A stretch of 52,853 nucleotides of DNA from Candidatus Arcticimaribacter sp. (GTDB taxonomy: Bacteria > Bacteroidota > Bacteroidia > Flavobacteriales > Flavobacteriaceae). The position numbers and the translations under genes are program-made. The notes beneath the pieces were generated by a model. That model had not been told where the DNA came from. It made no database searches and was given only the letters and a program-made list of their open reading frames with translations. This document shows positions 19,944 to 33,523 of the stretch, one piece after another; positions within the stretch are counted from its first letter, which is position 1, and each line of letters opens with the position of its first letter. The stretch is taken from assembly GCA_011526265.1 (NCBI GenBank), contig WTJN01000034.1:1-52853 (forward strand), read 5' to 3'.

Positions 19944-20507
19944 TCAGATACGATTTAATTGCCGTAGGTATTTTTTAAGTTCCGTCTTCAATACGTCAAC
20001 TTCTTGGGGAGAAAACGCAAATATAAGGTCATTCAAGTCTTTTTCTGTGGGTAAAAAACCAACACTCAAACGGTGCTTTTTCGCCGATGATAACCAATTC
20101 AAATACAGGTCGTTGGATTGATGCATGTTGATCAACAAGTCGACTTCTTCTGCACAACTAACCTCAATTTCGTTGGGAAGTTTTCCAAAGAAACTGATTT
20201 CTTTGGGCCGAAGTACTGCACACATGGCATTGTCTTCCTGCGCAACAGTTCGTCGGACAGTCATGATCTGAATCTTATTCGCTTTAATGTTGAAGAAATC
20301 ACCTAGAGACGTGATTTGTTGGACGCTAATCTCCAAAGCCTCGTCCAAAACAACTCCAAGAGAGGTGACTTTGAATGAAGGTTCGTATCGCTTGGAAACA
20401 ACCATTTGCTCCAAACGTTTACGATAGGCTCTTTGATGAAAAAAACGCTTCACTTTTTTTTTGCAAATGTAAAAAACCTCGTGGGGTTTTCTTACGCAAT
20501 GATACAA
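19944..20507 (-). CDS. Conserved hypothetical protein, DUF6913-like
   Basis: Conserved position between dapA and ligA; start uncertain (possibly an internal GTG). Confidence 0.6.
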   Translation of the reverse strand: MYHCVRKPHEVFYICKKKVKRFFHQRAYRKRLEQMVVSKRYEPSFKVTSLGVVLDEALEISVQQITSLGDFFNIKANKIQIMTVRRTVAQEDNAMCAVLRPKEISFFGKLPNEIEVSCAEEVDLLINMHQSNDLYLNWLSSAKKHRLSVGFLPTEKDLNDLIFAFSPQEVDVLKTELKKYLRQLNRI

Positions 20508-20536
20508 ATGTTACAAAACAACCGTTAAAGTTCTAT

Positions 20537-23357
<2,821 letters not shown>

Positions 23358-23382
<25 letters not shown>

Positions 23383-23840
23383 ACGTTACATGAGGTATGC
23401 CCCGTGGCCCCCATAGGTCCATCGATATAACCAAATGCCTTTTTCTTGTATAGCTTTTGCGCGGCCTTCATATATGGCATTGTTTCGAGATAACATTGGG
23501 TAAACCCTTTTTCTTTTGCAAAGCCAAGACAGGCGTCGATTAACTTTTCTCCCCACCCCATTCCTCTTGCTTGGGGGAGAAAATACATTTTTTGCAATTC
23601 ACATATCGCCTCCGGTCCCCCGGCAAGTGGTGCGATTCCTCCACCGCCCAACAGTTGCCCATCGACCTCGATGACAAAATAGGCAGAACGCGCCTTTTGA
23701 TAGGTAGAAAACATGGTGTCCAATTCTGGATCTGCATAGGCTGTACCCACCTTGGGAACACCCAATTCCACAAGGACCTCGCGGATTATTTTTGCGATTG
23801 CTTCATTATCATTTACTGAAATTTTTCTGAGGATAACCAT
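23358..23840 (-). CDS. GNAT family N-acetyltransferase
   Basis: LGGGGIAPLAGGPEAICELQKMYFLPQARGMGWGEKLIDACLGFAKEKGFTQCYLETM. Confidence 0.9.
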
Positions 23841-23897
23841 TACTTTTTACCTTTGCGATGCAAGATATCATTTACTTATCTGATTCGAACAGCTTTG

Positions 23898-24914
23898 AAA
23901 GAAACTTTGATCATCGACGAACGTTTTATGCAACGCTGTTTGCATTTGGCTGAAAAGGGCCGTTCGACGGTTGCCCCCAATCCCATGGTGGGCTGCGTGA
24001 TTGTTCATCAAAACAAAATCATTGGCGAAGGCTGGCATCAAAAAGCAGGACAGCCCCATGCGGAAGTCAACGCAATTGCCAACGTGAAAGACAAAGCACT
24101 TCTAAAAAAAAGTACCGTATACGTTAGTTTAGAGCCCTGTAATCATTATGGACGCACCCCACCTTGCGCACATCTTTTGGTAGCGCAAGGCGTAAAACGT
24201 GTGGTTGTGGGCTGCCAAGACCCCTTTGAAAAAGTCAATGGCAGTGGCATAGAGACCCTACGCCAAGCCGGAATTGAAGTTGTCGTCGGAGTTTTGGAAA
24301 AAGCGTGCCAAAGACAAAACGAACGCTTTTTCATCTTTCATCAACAAAAACGCCCTTATATCCTTCTCAAATGGGCACAAACGGCCAACAACATGATTGC
24401 GCCATTGCCCGAAGACAAGGCCTCACAACGACCATTTTATATTGCGCAGCAATCCGATTTGCGTCGTGTACATCAATGGCGAAGCGAAGAGGCGGCGATT
24501 GCTGTGGGTGCACAAACCGCCATGGACGATGATCCTGCATTGACCACCCGATGGGTGCATGGGAATAACCCTGTACGTGTTTTGCTCGATCCGCATGACC
24601 GCGTTGGGAAAGAACACCGAATTTTTAATGGAGAAGCCAAGACCCTTCATTATACCCATTTGACCTTGGGGCTTTCCCCCAACCCCTCCCCAAAAGAATA
24701 CCTTTCGGCTGTATTAAAAGACTTGTACACAAAAGAAATCACGAGCCTGTTGGTCGAAGGAGGCCGATTTACACTTCAGCAGTTGATTGATGGCAATCTC
24801 TGGGATGAAGCTAGGATTTATATTGGAGAAAAAACTATTTCAGAAGGGATTGAAGCTCCTCAATTTCCCGCTATGCGTCAAGGGAAGCGTCATCAAGGGT
24901 GGCAGCATCGATGA
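23898..24914 (+). CDS. ribD: Bifunctional riboflavin biosynthesis deaminase/reductase RibD
   Basis: FMQRCLHLAEKGRSTVAPNPMVGCVIVHQNKIIGEGWHQKAGQPHAEVNAI; CNHYGRTPPCAHLL. Start uncertain (TTG 23898 or ATG 23928; track begins at TTG 23853). Confidence 0.93.
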   Translation, partial: KETLIIDERFMQRCLHLAEKGRSTVAPNPMVGCVIVHQNKIIGEGWHQKAGQPHAEVNAIANVKDKALLKKSTVYVSLEPCNHYGRTPPCAHLLVAQGVKRVVVGCQDPFEKVNGSGIETLRQAGIEVVVGVLEKACQRQNERFFIFHQQKRPYILLKWAQTANNMIAPLPEDKASQRPFYIAQQSDLRRVHQWRSEEAAIAVGAQTAMDDDPALTTRWVHGNNPVRVLLDPHDRVGKEHRIFNGEAKTLHYTHLTLGLSPNPSPKEYLSAVLKDLYTKEITSLLVEGGRFTLQQLIDGNLWDEARIYIGEKTISEGIEAPQFPAMRQGKRHQGWQHR

Positions 24915-25287
24915 CCTGTTTGAATACGGCCTGAAATTGCGCTGGACATCGCATGGGTTTACGACTATCGGAACGCATAAATGCCAGAGTCGTCATGGCT
25001 TCACAAACCAAGTCGTTGTGCTGATTATAGACACGGTAATCAAAACGCATTTTTACGAGGGGGACCGCATCCAAATGAATATGAACACGAAGGGTATCTT
25101 CAAATCGTGCAGGGGTTTTAAACTGTATGTTTGCCTCAATCACTGGCATCATCACACCGGCCAGCTCCATTTCGGCATAGGAAACTCCCAGTTGCGTTAA
25201 CCATTCGAGGCGGGCAACTTCAAAATAGCGCAAATAATTACTGTGATGCACAACACCCATTTGATCGGTTTCTCCATAACGAACCAA
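24871..25287 (-). CDS. Acyl-CoA thioesterase (YbgC/4HBT family), TTG start
   Basis: VRYGETDQMGVVHHSNYLRYFEVARLEWLTQLGVSYAEME. Confidence 0.9.
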   Translation of the reverse strand: MVRYGETDQMGVVHHSNYLRYFEVARLEWLTQLGVSYAEMELAGVMMPVIEANIQFKTPARFEDTLRVHIHLDAVPLVKMRFDYRVYNQHNDLVCEAMTTLAFMRSDSRKPMRCPAQFQAVFKQVIDAATLDDASLDA

Positions 25288-25478
25288 TAAGGGCGCAGAA
25301 ATGAAATGTGGCGTATTAAATTTAATCTTATTTTAATTAAATGAATGGGCTTAATTTCCAGAAAAAAAAAAAGAAAATCAAGAGCAAAACGTGTTTTTTT
25401 TTCACTTTTTTTACCCAATATTTGTCAAGACAAAATCGCATGGTAGAAACCACCTGCAAACCATTTTTTTGAAAGTCA

Positions 25479-26906
25479 ATGCAAAGAACTGCTTCTCAAT
25501 CTTGGAATAGCTGTTTGTCCTTTATAAAAGACAATATTCAACCACAAGCATACAAAACTTGGTTCGAGCCCATTGTCCCCTTAAAATTGACCGACAATGC
25601 CCTGAGTATTCAGGTGCCGAGTAAGTTTTTTTACGAGTGGCTGGAAGAGCACTACGTGAAACTGCTCAAAATTGCGTTGACCAAAGAACTGGGAGAAGGA
25701 GCCCGTTTGGTGTATGTCATCAAAATGGAAAACACCTATGGAAACAAACAACCGTTTACTGAAAGTATTCCCAGTAGTCAACAAACAGCTGTTGGCGCTC
25801 AACAGGTTGATGCACCTCTGAGTAGCATCAGTACCCAACTAAAAAACCCGTTCATCATTCCTGGCATAAGGAACCTGCAAATTGAATCCCAACTCAACCC
25901 CAACTATAATTTTCAGAATTTCCTTGAAGGCGACTCCAACCGTCTTGCGCGTTCGGCAGGAATTGCTGTTGCCAACAAACCGGGAGGTACGTCGTTCAAT
26001 CCACTCCTTATATTTGGAAATGTTGGACTAGGAAAAACCCACCTTGCGCATGCCATTGGTGTGCAGATCAAAGAAAAATTCCCCGATAAAACGGTCCTCT
26101 ATATTTCTGCCGAAAAATTTACCCAGCAGTACATTGAATCGGTGAAGAAAAATACCCGCAACGACTTCATTCATTTCTATCAACTCATCGATATCTTGAT
26201 TATAGATGATGTGCAGTTTTTTTCGGGCAAGTCGGGAACACAGGATGTATTCTTCCATATTTTCAATCACCTCCACCAAAACGGAAAGCAGGTCATTCTC
26301 ACCTCTGACAAAGCCCCTGTGGATATGCAAGACATTGAGCAGCGCTTGCTCTCACGTTTCAAGTGGGGACTCTCGGCAGAGTTGCAACAACCCAATTTTG
26401 AAACGCGTATTTCAATCCTGAAAAACAAGCTTTATCGCGACGGTGTGGTTATTGACGATGAAATCATTGAGTATGTCGCCAAAAACATCAAGACCAACAT
26501 CAGAGAACTGGAGGGCGCGATTATTTCTTTGATCGCTCAGTCTTCCTTCAACAAAATGGAGGTCACCATTGATTTGGCCAAAGAGATTGTAGAGAAATTT
26601 GTCAAAAACACCAAACGCGAAGTCAGTATCGACTACATTCAAAAAGTGGTGTCTGAATACTTTCAAATGGATGTGGAAACCCTTCAATCCAAAACACGCA
26701 AACGACATATTGTGCAAGCGCGACAATTGGCCATGTACTTCGCCAAAAAGTTCACCAAAGCCTCATTGGCTAGTATTGGTAGTCAGATTGGTAAGCGCGA
26801 TCACGCTACGGTGTTACACGCCTGTAAAACCGTTGACAACCTTTCTTTTACCGACAAACAATTTCGTAAATACGTCGAAGACCTCAACAAAAAGCTGACG
26901 CTCTAA
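25479..26906 (+). CDS. dnaA: Chromosomal replication initiator DnaA
   Basis: SWNSCLSFIKDNIQPQAYKTWFEPI; LLIFGNVGLGKTHLAHAIG; LIIDDVQFFSGK; C-terminal GSQIGKRDHATVLHACKTV. Confidence 0.97.
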   Translation: MQRTASQSWNSCLSFIKDNIQPQAYKTWFEPIVPLKLTDNALSIQVPSKFFYEWLEEHYVKLLKIALTKELGEGARLVYVIKMENTYGNKQPFTESIPSSQQTAVGAQQVDAPLSSISTQLKNPFIIPGIRNLQIESQLNPNYNFQNFLEGDSNRLARSAGIAVANKPGGTSFNPLLIFGNVGLGKTHLAHAIGVQIKEKFPDKTVLYISAEKFTQQYIESVKKNTRNDFIHFYQLIDILIIDDVQFFSGKSGTQDVFFHIFNHLHQNGKQVILTSDKAPVDMQDIEQRLLSRFKWGLSAELQQPNFETRISILKNKLYRDGVVIDDEIIEYVAKNIKTNIRELEGAIISLIAQSSFNKMEVTIDLAKEIVEKFVKNTKREVSIDYIQKVVSEYFQMDVETLQSKTRKRHIVQARQLAMYFAKKFTKASLASIGSQIGKRDHATVLHACKTVDNLSFTDKQFRKYVEDLNKKLTL

Positions 26907-26914
26907 CCCCCGCA

Positions 26915-27361
26915 ATGGTGTCCAAAAGCGTATTGATGGTATGTTTGGGGAACATTTGTCGTTCTCCACTAGCGCATGGCATTATGGCCCATTTAACACA
27001 AACACTCCCTGTAGAAGTCGATTCTGCCGGGACAGCCAGTTACCATGTGGGTAACCCACCCGACCCAAGAAGTATTGCAGAAGCGGCCAAACATGGCGTT
27101 GATATTTCGAACCAAAAAGCCCGACAATTTACCCCCAATGATTTTAAGGCATTTGACCATATCTTTGTCATGGACAGGCAAAACCTCAAACATGTGCTTG
27201 CACAGGCGAGTAGTCAACAAGAAATGGATAAAGTACAACTGTTGCTCGGCGATACAGAAGTAGAAGACCCTTACTACGGCGGAGAAGAAGGCTTTGCCAT
27301 TGTGTACAATAAAATTTTCGCTGCTTGCACCAGCATTATTTCGGCATGGGAAAAAGCGTAG
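26915..27361 (+). CDS. Low-molecular-weight protein tyrosine phosphatase
   Basis: VLMVCLGNICRSPLAHGIM (CX5R) ... VEDPYYGGEEGF. Confidence 0.93.
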   Translation: MVSKSVLMVCLGNICRSPLAHGIMAHLTQTLPVEVDSAGTASYHVGNPPDPRSIAEAAKHGVDISNQKARQFTPNDFKAFDHIFVMDRQNLKHVLAQASSQQEMDKVQLLLGDTEVEDPYYGGEEGFAIVYNKIFAACTSIISAWEKA

Positions 27362-28089
27362 AAATCAAAAACAATCCACCCACACTCTACTTGATCCCTT
27401 GTCCTTTGGGGGACAATGCACCTTTGGAAGTTCTCCCGTTAACCATCCGAAAAACACTCGAACCGTTGACCCATTTTATTGTTGAAAACGAAAAAGAGGC
27501 CCGACGGTTTATCAAGCGGATTGCCCCGCAGAAAAAACAAGATGAATTGGTGCTTTTTCCGCTCAATAAATTCACCGATCCGCTAGAGCTGCAACATTAT
27601 TTAGATCCCATGGCCCAGGGGCACTCTATGGGGCTGCTTTCCGATGCGGGTTGCCCGGGCGTGGCTGACCCTGGTGCTGTAATGGTGCAAAGAGCCCACC
27701 GAAAAAACTATCGCGTTCACCCTCTTGTAGGGCCCTCTTCCCTCCTTCTCGCACTCATGGCCTCAGGGATGAACGGACAATCGTTTGCCTTTAACGGCTA
27801 TTTACCCATCGACAAACAAGAACGGCTGAAAGAGATCAAAAAAAAGGAAAAACTTTCAGCGGAGCACAACCAAACACAACTGTTTATTGAAACGCCCTAC
27901 CGCAACGAACAATTGCTGAAGGATTTCACCCGCGTACTGCACCCCTCGACCTTGCTCAGCGTAGCCATTGATTTAACCTTATCAACTGAATGGATCAAAA
28001 CAGCACCTGTGGGGGAATGGAAAAAAACAACATTAGCTTTCCACAAACGCCCAGCCGTCTTCCTTTTTCACAAATCGCTATCGATATAA
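27346..28089 (+). CDS. RsmI-like SAM-dependent methyltransferase
   Basis: TLYLIPCPLGDNAPLEVLPLTIR... GLLSDAGCPGVADPGA; start ATG 27346 overlaps the upstream gene. Confidence 0.85.
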   Translation: MGKSVEIKNNPPTLYLIPCPLGDNAPLEVLPLTIRKTLEPLTHFIVENEKEARRFIKRIAPQKKQDELVLFPLNKFTDPLELQHYLDPMAQGHSMGLLSDAGCPGVADPGAVMVQRAHRKNYRVHPLVGPSSLLLALMASGMNGQSFAFNGYLPIDKQERLKEIKKKEKLSAEHNQTQLFIETPYRNEQLLKDFTRVLHPSTLLSVAIDLTLSTEWIKTAPVGEWKKTTLAFHKRPAVFLFHKSLSI

Positions 28090-29121
28090 TTTACGTTGAT
28101 TGAGATAGCGATAATATGACCGTGCCTTGCGGTTGTGCTCTCGAAGTGTTTTAGAAAACAGGTGAAAGCCGGGTTGCTGAGGATTGGCCACAAAGTACAG
28201 GTAACGATGTACTGTAGCATCAAGCACGGCATCGATAGAGGAAACATCAGGCATGCTTATGGGACCCGGCGGGAGTCCACGGTATTTGTAGGTATTGTAG
28301 GGGGAATCGATTTTTAAATCTTTTTTCAATACCCGACGAATGATGAGGTCAAAATCGTTCTTTTGTTGCTTGAGGGCGAAAACCACCGTGGGGTCGGCCT
28401 GCAAACGCATGCGTTTTTTCAAACGATTGAGGTAGACCCCTGCGACCACGGGTTTTTCACTATTCTGTTGGGTTTCTTTCTGCACGATGGCGGCCAAACA
28501 AATCACCTCTTGGGGGGAAAGACCAAGGGCTTCGGCTTTTGCCCTGCGTTCTGCCCCCCAGAAACGTTGGTATTCTTTCCACATGCGTTGTTGAAATTCT
28601 GCGGGAGAAGTATTCCAATAAAAAGAATAGGTGTTGGGAATATACATGGCCAAGGCATTGGCGGGGGTGAAATCATGCGCTTGCAAAAAGGCACTGGACC
28701 GCATTTGCGTCAATAAGCTAAGACTATCGGCCTCGATTTGTTGGGCAACGCGCCCGGCCAAGTTTTCCAATCGCTCCATGTTGTTGAACGTTACCCGAAC
28801 CGAAAGCGAACCACTGCGGAGGGTATTGATGATTTCATTGTTGTTTGCCCCTTTTTTGAGGCGGTATTTTCCACCACGAATACGCGTAGCGTACCCTTTT
28901 TTCTGTGCCGCTAAAGCAAAGTCTTCAAAAGACAGCAACAAAGGAGACAACTCGGCCCGCAATTCCTCGAAGGTGGCGTTTGAAGGAATAAACACATAAG
29001 CAGCATCATTGGTAAATGCTGTATTCTGAAAAAAGAACACCCGATAGAAGGTGTAGACAAAATAGCATCCCCCAAGAGCAATCAAGAGCGTCACCAACAA
29101 CGCAATTCTTCGTTTAATCAT
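28078..29121 (-). CDS. mltG: Endolytic transglycosylase MltG
   Basis: N-terminal TM; VICLAAIVQKETQQNSEKPVVAGVYLNRLKKRMRLQADPTVVFAL; SPYNTYKYRGLPPGPIS. Confidence 0.95.
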   Translation of the reverse strand: MIKRRIALLVTLLIALGGCYFVYTFYRVFFFQNTAFTNDAAYVFIPSNATFEELRAELSPLLLSFEDFALAAQKKGYATRIRGGKYRLKKGANNNEIINTLRSGSLSVRVTFNNMERLENLAGRVAQQIEADSLSLLTQMRSSAFLQAHDFTPANALAMYIPNTYSFYWNTSPAEFQQRMWKEYQRFWGAERRAKAEALGLSPQEVICLAAIVQKETQQNSEKPVVAGVYLNRLKKRMRLQADPTVVFALKQQKNDFDLIIRRVLKKDLKIDSPYNTYKYRGLPPGPISMPDVSSIDAVLDATVHRYLYFVANPQQPGFHLFSKTLREHNRKARSYYRYLNQRKLYR

Positions 29122-29626
29122 TGTATATCTTTTGTACCATCACTTCGTCGTGATAGGTATTGTTGCTAAAATTCCATTGCTTCTTTACCCCGGCAACACG
29201 GTACCCCATGGACTGAAACAATGCTTTACTCGCCTCATTTTCGGGCGCAAAATTGGCATACAATTGATGCAACTGCAGTACGCCAAAAGCTTGTTCTTCC
29301 AACAGAGCCAGTGCTTTTTTTCCGATCCCTTTTCCACGATAAGCATCCAATAGAACAATCCCAACACCCGCCCGTCGGTGGGTGGGATGAAAATCAAACA
29401 AATCGACACATCCAAGAACATCACCCTCCTTTTCCTGTGCAATGATGTAGCGGTATTGCTTGGCGGTGTAGATATCCTCAGACGCCGATTGGAGATAGGC
29501 GGCTAAAACCGCTTTTGAGAAAGGAAGTTGGGTGTGAGAAAGGTGCCACAAATCCTGATCGTTTTCGAGGCGATAGAGAACATCTAAATCTGCGGGTTCC
29601 GCGGCCCGAAGCATTACCCCTTCCAT
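29114..29626 (-). CDS. GNAT family N-acetyltransferase
   Basis: LRAAEPADLDVLYRLEND...GVGIVLLDAYRGKGIGKKALALLEEQAF. Confidence 0.9.
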   Translation of the reverse strand: MEGVMLRAAEPADLDVLYRLENDQDLWHLSHTQLPFSKAVLAAYLQSASEDIYTAKQYRYIIAQEKEGDVLGCVDLFDFHPTHRRAGVGIVLLDAYRGKGIGKKALALLEEQAFGVLQLHQLYANFAPENEASKALFQSMGYRVAGVKKQWNFSNNTYHDEVMVQKIYND

Positions 29627-30396
29627 TGACCGTGGTATACTAAGGTTGCCGGACCAATGAGGTCGATCTGTTCATACCCTTGCGCTGTGGGCTGAAATTG
29701 GACCACCAATTGGCCACCTTGCACATGAATAGTCACGCTGTTGGCCGCTGTTTTGCCCAAATGATGCATGGCCAATGCCACTGCCGTAGCTCCGGTTCCG
29801 CAAGAAAGCGTTTCGTCTTCTACCCCACGTTCGTAGGTGCGAATCGCAAATGTATCTTCGCGCTGTTGCTCAACAAAATTCACGTTGGTCCCCGCATCAA
29901 AGTACGGAGCTCCCCGACGAATGGTACGTCCTTTATCGACCACCGGGAAAGTAGACAAATCATCCACCAGTTCGACGTGGTGGGGAGAACCAGTATCTAA
30001 AAAAATACGCTTCTGCGCGTGCACAATCTCGTTGACGTCATGCATACGCAAAGCAACAATACCATTGTCGAAGCGCACAGCAGAATGCAGTCCGTCAATG
30101 GCTTCGAAGGTCGTTTTATGGTCGATAATTCCCAAGCTTGCAGCAAAGGCCACGGTGCATCGCGCACCATTACCACAAAGAGTGCTTTCATTGCCATCGG
30201 CATTGAAATACACCATCTTAAAATCGGCTATTTTACTCTGCTGCACTAGAATCAATCCATCGGCGCCGATGCCAAACCGTCGATTACAACAATGCGCTAC
30301 AAAGGCCTGATCTTCTTGGGGAAACACCTCATCACGATCGTCGATCATGATAAAATCATTGCCCGTGCCTTGGTATTTATGAAAAGCAAATTGCAT
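29614..30396 (-). CDS. dapF: Diaminopimelate epimerase
   Basis: FHKYQGTGNDFIMID...FNADGNESTLCGNGARCTVAFA...ETLSCGTGATAVALA; start ATG 30396 preferred over track start. Confidence 0.96.
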   Translation of the reverse strand: MQFAFHKYQGTGNDFIMIDDRDEVFPQEDQAFVAHCCNRRFGIGADGLILVQQSKIADFKMVYFNADGNESTLCGNGARCTVAFAASLGIIDHKTTFEAIDGLHSAVRFDNGIVALRMHDVNEIVHAQKRIFLDTGSPHHVELVDDLSTFPVVDKGRTIRRGAPYFDAGTNVNFVEQQREDTFAIRTYERGVEDETLSCGTGATAVALAMHHLGKTAANSVTIHVQGGQLVVQFQPTAQGYEQIDLIGPATLVYHGQWKG

Positions 30397-30504
30397 GTTC
30401 AAAGGTACAATTATTTTAAGGTTTTTTTTGGCTGTTAAAAGCACGTTAAAGCCCATAGAAAATCGCCATTAGTTGCCCTAATTTTACATCAAAAAAAACG
30501 CACC

Positions 30505-31875
30505 ATGATCAAAAAAATCAGTTCTCTTGCCTTTGTCGCCGTGCTTAGTGCCTCCACCACTTTTGTGCTATTGCAACATGTTCCAGAAAACATGACAAGC
30601 CCACCCCCGGCGCCCACCTATACCCCTGCGGGATACCGCTACAACCTGAGCGGAGTGAGTGCCGCACCCACAGACTTTGTTGATGCTGCCGCCAAAAGCA
30701 TCGATGCTGTTGTACACGTCAAAAACACCAATCTGGGCACTACCCCGCGCTCCCCTTGGGAATATTTCTATGGCCGTGGCAATGCGCCTAGTGTTGGTAT
30801 GGGATCTGGCGTGATTGTCTCTCCCGACGGTTTTATTTTAACGAACAACCATGTGATTGAAGACGCCTCCAAAATTGAAGTAACCACCAACGACAACCGC
30901 CGTTTTGAAGCCCAACTAATTGGGACCGATCCCTACACCGATATTGCGGTCCTTAAAATTTCGCCCCAACAAAATCTGCCCTTCCTTTCCTTTGGTAATT
31001 CCGATGCAGCCAAAATCGGGGAATGGGTGCTGGCCATCGGCAATCCGTTCAATCTCAACTCTACCGTTACCGCTGGCATCATCAGTGCCAAGGCCCGTGA
31101 CCTGAATGAACGCGACGATAAAAATCAATCGTTTATCCAAACCGACGCGGCGGTGAATCGCGGCAATAGCGGCGGGGCACTCATCAACACCCAAGGTGAA
31201 TTGATTGGCATCAACACCGCCATCACCTCGCTGTCGGGTGGTTTTGAAGGCTACTCCTTTGCCGTGCCCAGTAATATCGCCCTCAAGGTTTTTGAAGATT
31301 TGGTCGAATACGGCAGCATCCGAAAAGGCTTGCTTGGTGTACGCGGAAGCGCTATTGTTCCCGAAATCAAAGCCGCTTTGGAGGAACGCAATGTGTTTGA
31401 AAATGAAGGGTTCTATGTGAATGAAGTCATGGAAGGTATGGGCGCACAAGCGGCGGGCATTCAAGCCGATGATGTGATCCTGCAAGTGGATGATGTGAAA
31501 ATCAGAAAATTCTCCGACCTCACGGGCTACTTGGAAAGCAAGCGTCCGGAAGATGTGGTGCGCGTCAAAATCAGTCGCGCCGGGAAAATCAAAACCCTCG
31601 AGGTGAGCTTGACCAAAACCACTACCGCTCAATTTTTACGCATGGAGCTCAGCAACATGACCCCACAAGAGCAAGAAGCCTTTGGCTTGAAAGAAGGCGT
31701 AGTCATTCGCAACGCCAATCGCTTGGGCAACATAATCGAAGAGGGATCGCTACTGCTTGAAGTCAACGGGGAGCGCATCCGCTCGGTCGAAGACTTGGCC
31801 AGCATCAGCCAGTGGGAGGTGGATTGGATCACCTACATCACCCCTGACGGCGAAAAATACCAACTGCAACTCTAA
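30505..31875 (+). CDS. Trypsin-like serine protease, HtrA/DegP family with PDZ
   Basis: [22 protein letters not shown] (His), [11 protein letters not shown] (Asp), [20 protein letters not shown] (Ser), PDZ region. Confidence 0.95.
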   Translation: MIKKISSLAFVAVLSASTTFVLLQHVPENMTSPPPAPTYTPAGYRYNLSGVSAAPTDFVDAAAKSIDAVVHVKNTNLGTTPRSPWEYFYGRGNAPSVGMGSGVIVSPDGFILTNNHVIEDASKIEVTTNDNRRFEAQLIGTDPYTDIAVLKISPQQNLPFLSFGNSDAAKIGEWVLAIGNPFNLNSTVTAGIISAKARDLNERDDKNQSFIQTDAAVNRGNSGGALINTQGELIGINTAITSLSGGFEGYSFAVPSNIALKVFEDLVEYGSIRKGLLGVRGSAIVPEIKAALEERNVFENEGFYVNEVMEGMGAQAAGIQADDVILQVDDVKIRKFSDLTGYLESKRPEDVVRVKISRAGKIKTLEVSLTKTTTAQFLRMELSNMTPQEQEAFGLKEGVVIRNANRLGNIIEEGSLLLEVNGERIRSVEDLASISQWEVDWITYITPDGEKYQLQL

Positions 31876-31880
31876 AAAAA

Positions 31881-31913
31881 GAAAAGGCTTTCCCACTGGA
31901 AAGCTTTTTTTTT
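31881..31913 (+). terminator. Rho-independent terminator after htrA
   Basis: gaaaaggctttcccactggaaagcttttttttt: stem AAGGCTTTCC/GGAAAGCTTT-like followed by T-run. Confidence 0.7.
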
Positions 31914-31951
31914 GGCCGTTTAATCCGCATTTTTGTAGCACAGACATTCGT

Positions 31952-32629
31952 ATGCGCATCGACATTATCACCCTTTTTCCCGAATTATTGGAAAGTCCCT
32001 TTGGGGCGTCTATCGTTAAACGCGCTATTGAGGGAAACAAAGTCGAGATTCATTTCCACGATCCGCGCGACTACAGCAGCAACAACTATCGGCAAGTGGA
32101 TGATTATCCCTACGGAGGTGGCGCCGGCATGGTGATGATGGTCGAACCGTTGGACAAATGCATTGCCCAACTGCAATCGGAACGCCGCTACGACGAGGTG
32201 ATTTACATGACCCCCGACGGAGAAACCCTCACCCAACCCTTGGCCAACCGCTGTTCCCTCTACGAAAACATCATTATTCTTTGCGGTCATTACAAAGGGG
32301 TCGATCAGCGCGTGCGCGACCACTTGGTAACGCGCGAAATCTCTTTGGGCGATTTTGTTCTCTCGGGAGGAGAGCTGGCCGCCGCTGTGTTTTGCGACAG
32401 CATCATCCGACTGATCCCGGGGGTACTGGGCGACGAATCCTCGGCCTTGAGCGACAGCTACCAAGACGGCCTGCTGGCCCCACCCATCTACACCCGACCG
32501 GCCAATTACAAGGGCTGGGAAGTGCCCCCCATCCTCACCTCTGGCAACACTCCCGCCATTGACCAATGGCGCGAAGAACAAGCCGTGCAACGCACCCAAC
32601 GGTTGCGCCCCGACTTGCTAGGGGAGTAA
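31952..32629 (+). CDS. trmD: tRNA (guanine37-N1)-methyltransferase
   Basis: [33 protein letters not shown]...[11 protein letters not shown]...[12 protein letters not shown]...[14 protein letters not shown]. Confidence 0.97.
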   Translation: MRIDIITLFPELLESPFGASIVKRAIEGNKVEIHFHDPRDYSSNNYRQVDDYPYGGGAGMVMMVEPLDKCIAQLQSERRYDEVIYMTPDGETLTQPLANRCSLYENIIILCGHYKGVDQRVRDHLVTREISLGDFVLSGGELAAAVFCDSIIRLIPGVLGDESSALSDSYQDGLLAPPIYTRPANYKGWEVPPILTSGNTPAIDQWREEQAVQRTQRLRPDLLGE

Positions 32630-32722
32630 ACGGCCATATGTTAAATCGTTGATTAAAAACCTATTGTACATCATTTTTTTGTTACATTAGTGCTAAACAG
32701 TCCCAAATGCTGTTCTACGCCG

Positions 32723-32896
32723 ATGATTGACCTACGCAACAAACCCGACGCACACCCGCACCAGAATCGCTACACCACCGTGGGCATGTCTATGTTCATG
32801 CGGGAGCAATCTCTTACAAGGTGTAAAAATATTTTCGATCCTCTAGGTGAAACACAAGTCATTGATAATAATTGTAATAGAAAGATAAGTGAATAA
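32723..32896 (+). pseudogene. Possible truncated ORF remnant (MIDLRNKPDAHPHQNRYTTVGMSMFMREQSL...)
   Basis: Short ORF whose first ~32 codons look coding and match neighbouring composition, then runs into AT-rich sequence at ~32818; identity not recognised. Confidence 0.25.
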
Positions 32897-32965
32897 AAAA
32901 AAGACAAAGGAACATAAACGCCTTGGGTGGATTTAAATAAGTAGTATTACATGCCTAGTAAACGA

Positions 32966-33523
32966 ATGGAAAGAAACTATCTGAATAGTGTAAAAAAGCA
33001 ATTCGAGTACTACAAAGTACTTGGGGAAAAAACTTTTGCCCAACTTCAAGAAGAAGACCTGTTTTGGCAATATAATGAGGAGACCAATTCTATTGCCATA
33101 ATTGTAAATCACCTTAGTGGAAATATGAAATCTAGATGGACTGATTTCTTGACTACCGATGGAGAAAAAGAATGGCGAAATCGAGATTTGGAATTTGAAT
33201 CGGTAATTAAGTCAAAGACTGAATTAGTCCAAAAATGGAATGATGGATGGACTTGTCTTTTTGAAGCGCTAAATTCGATCAATGAATCCAACTTTGACTG
33301 TGAAATCCTCATTAGAAGTCAAACTCACTCAATAATTGAAGCGGTCAACAGACAAATGATGCACTACGCATATCACATTGGACAAATCATCTTTATTGGA
33401 CGAATAATAAAAAGAGAAACTTGGAAAAGTTTATCGATACCAAAAGGACAGTCAAATGAGTTCAACATGATGAAATTCGCAAAAGGAAAACATTCTGGTC
33501 ATTTTACAGATGAATTAAAATAG
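32966..33523 (+). CDS. DUF1572 / DinB-superfamily protein
   Basis: NYLNSVKKQFEYYKVLGEKTFAQL...EEDLFWQYNEETNSIAIIVNHLSGNMKSRWTDFLTTDGEKEWRNRD...MHYAYHIGQI; track start 32951. Confidence 0.85.
   Translation: MERNYLNSVKKQFEYYKVLGEKTFAQLQEEDLFWQYNEETNSIAIIVNHLSGNMKSRWTDFLTTDGEKEWRNRDLEFESVIKSKTELVQKWNDGWTCLFEALNSINESNFDCEILIRSQTHSIIEAVNRQMMHYAYHIGQIIFIGRIIKRETWKSLSIPKGQSNEFNMMKFAKGKHSGHFTDELK

Noticed and set aside
25288-25478. oriC upstream of dnaA
   Set aside because: Region is AT-rich but I saw no clear TTATCCACA-type box cluster; would need GC-skew analysis.
32690-32896. ORF 32690..32896 as an intact gene
   Set aside because: Starts at a non-conserved TTG, changes composition mid-frame and has no recognised family; treated as a possible remnant.
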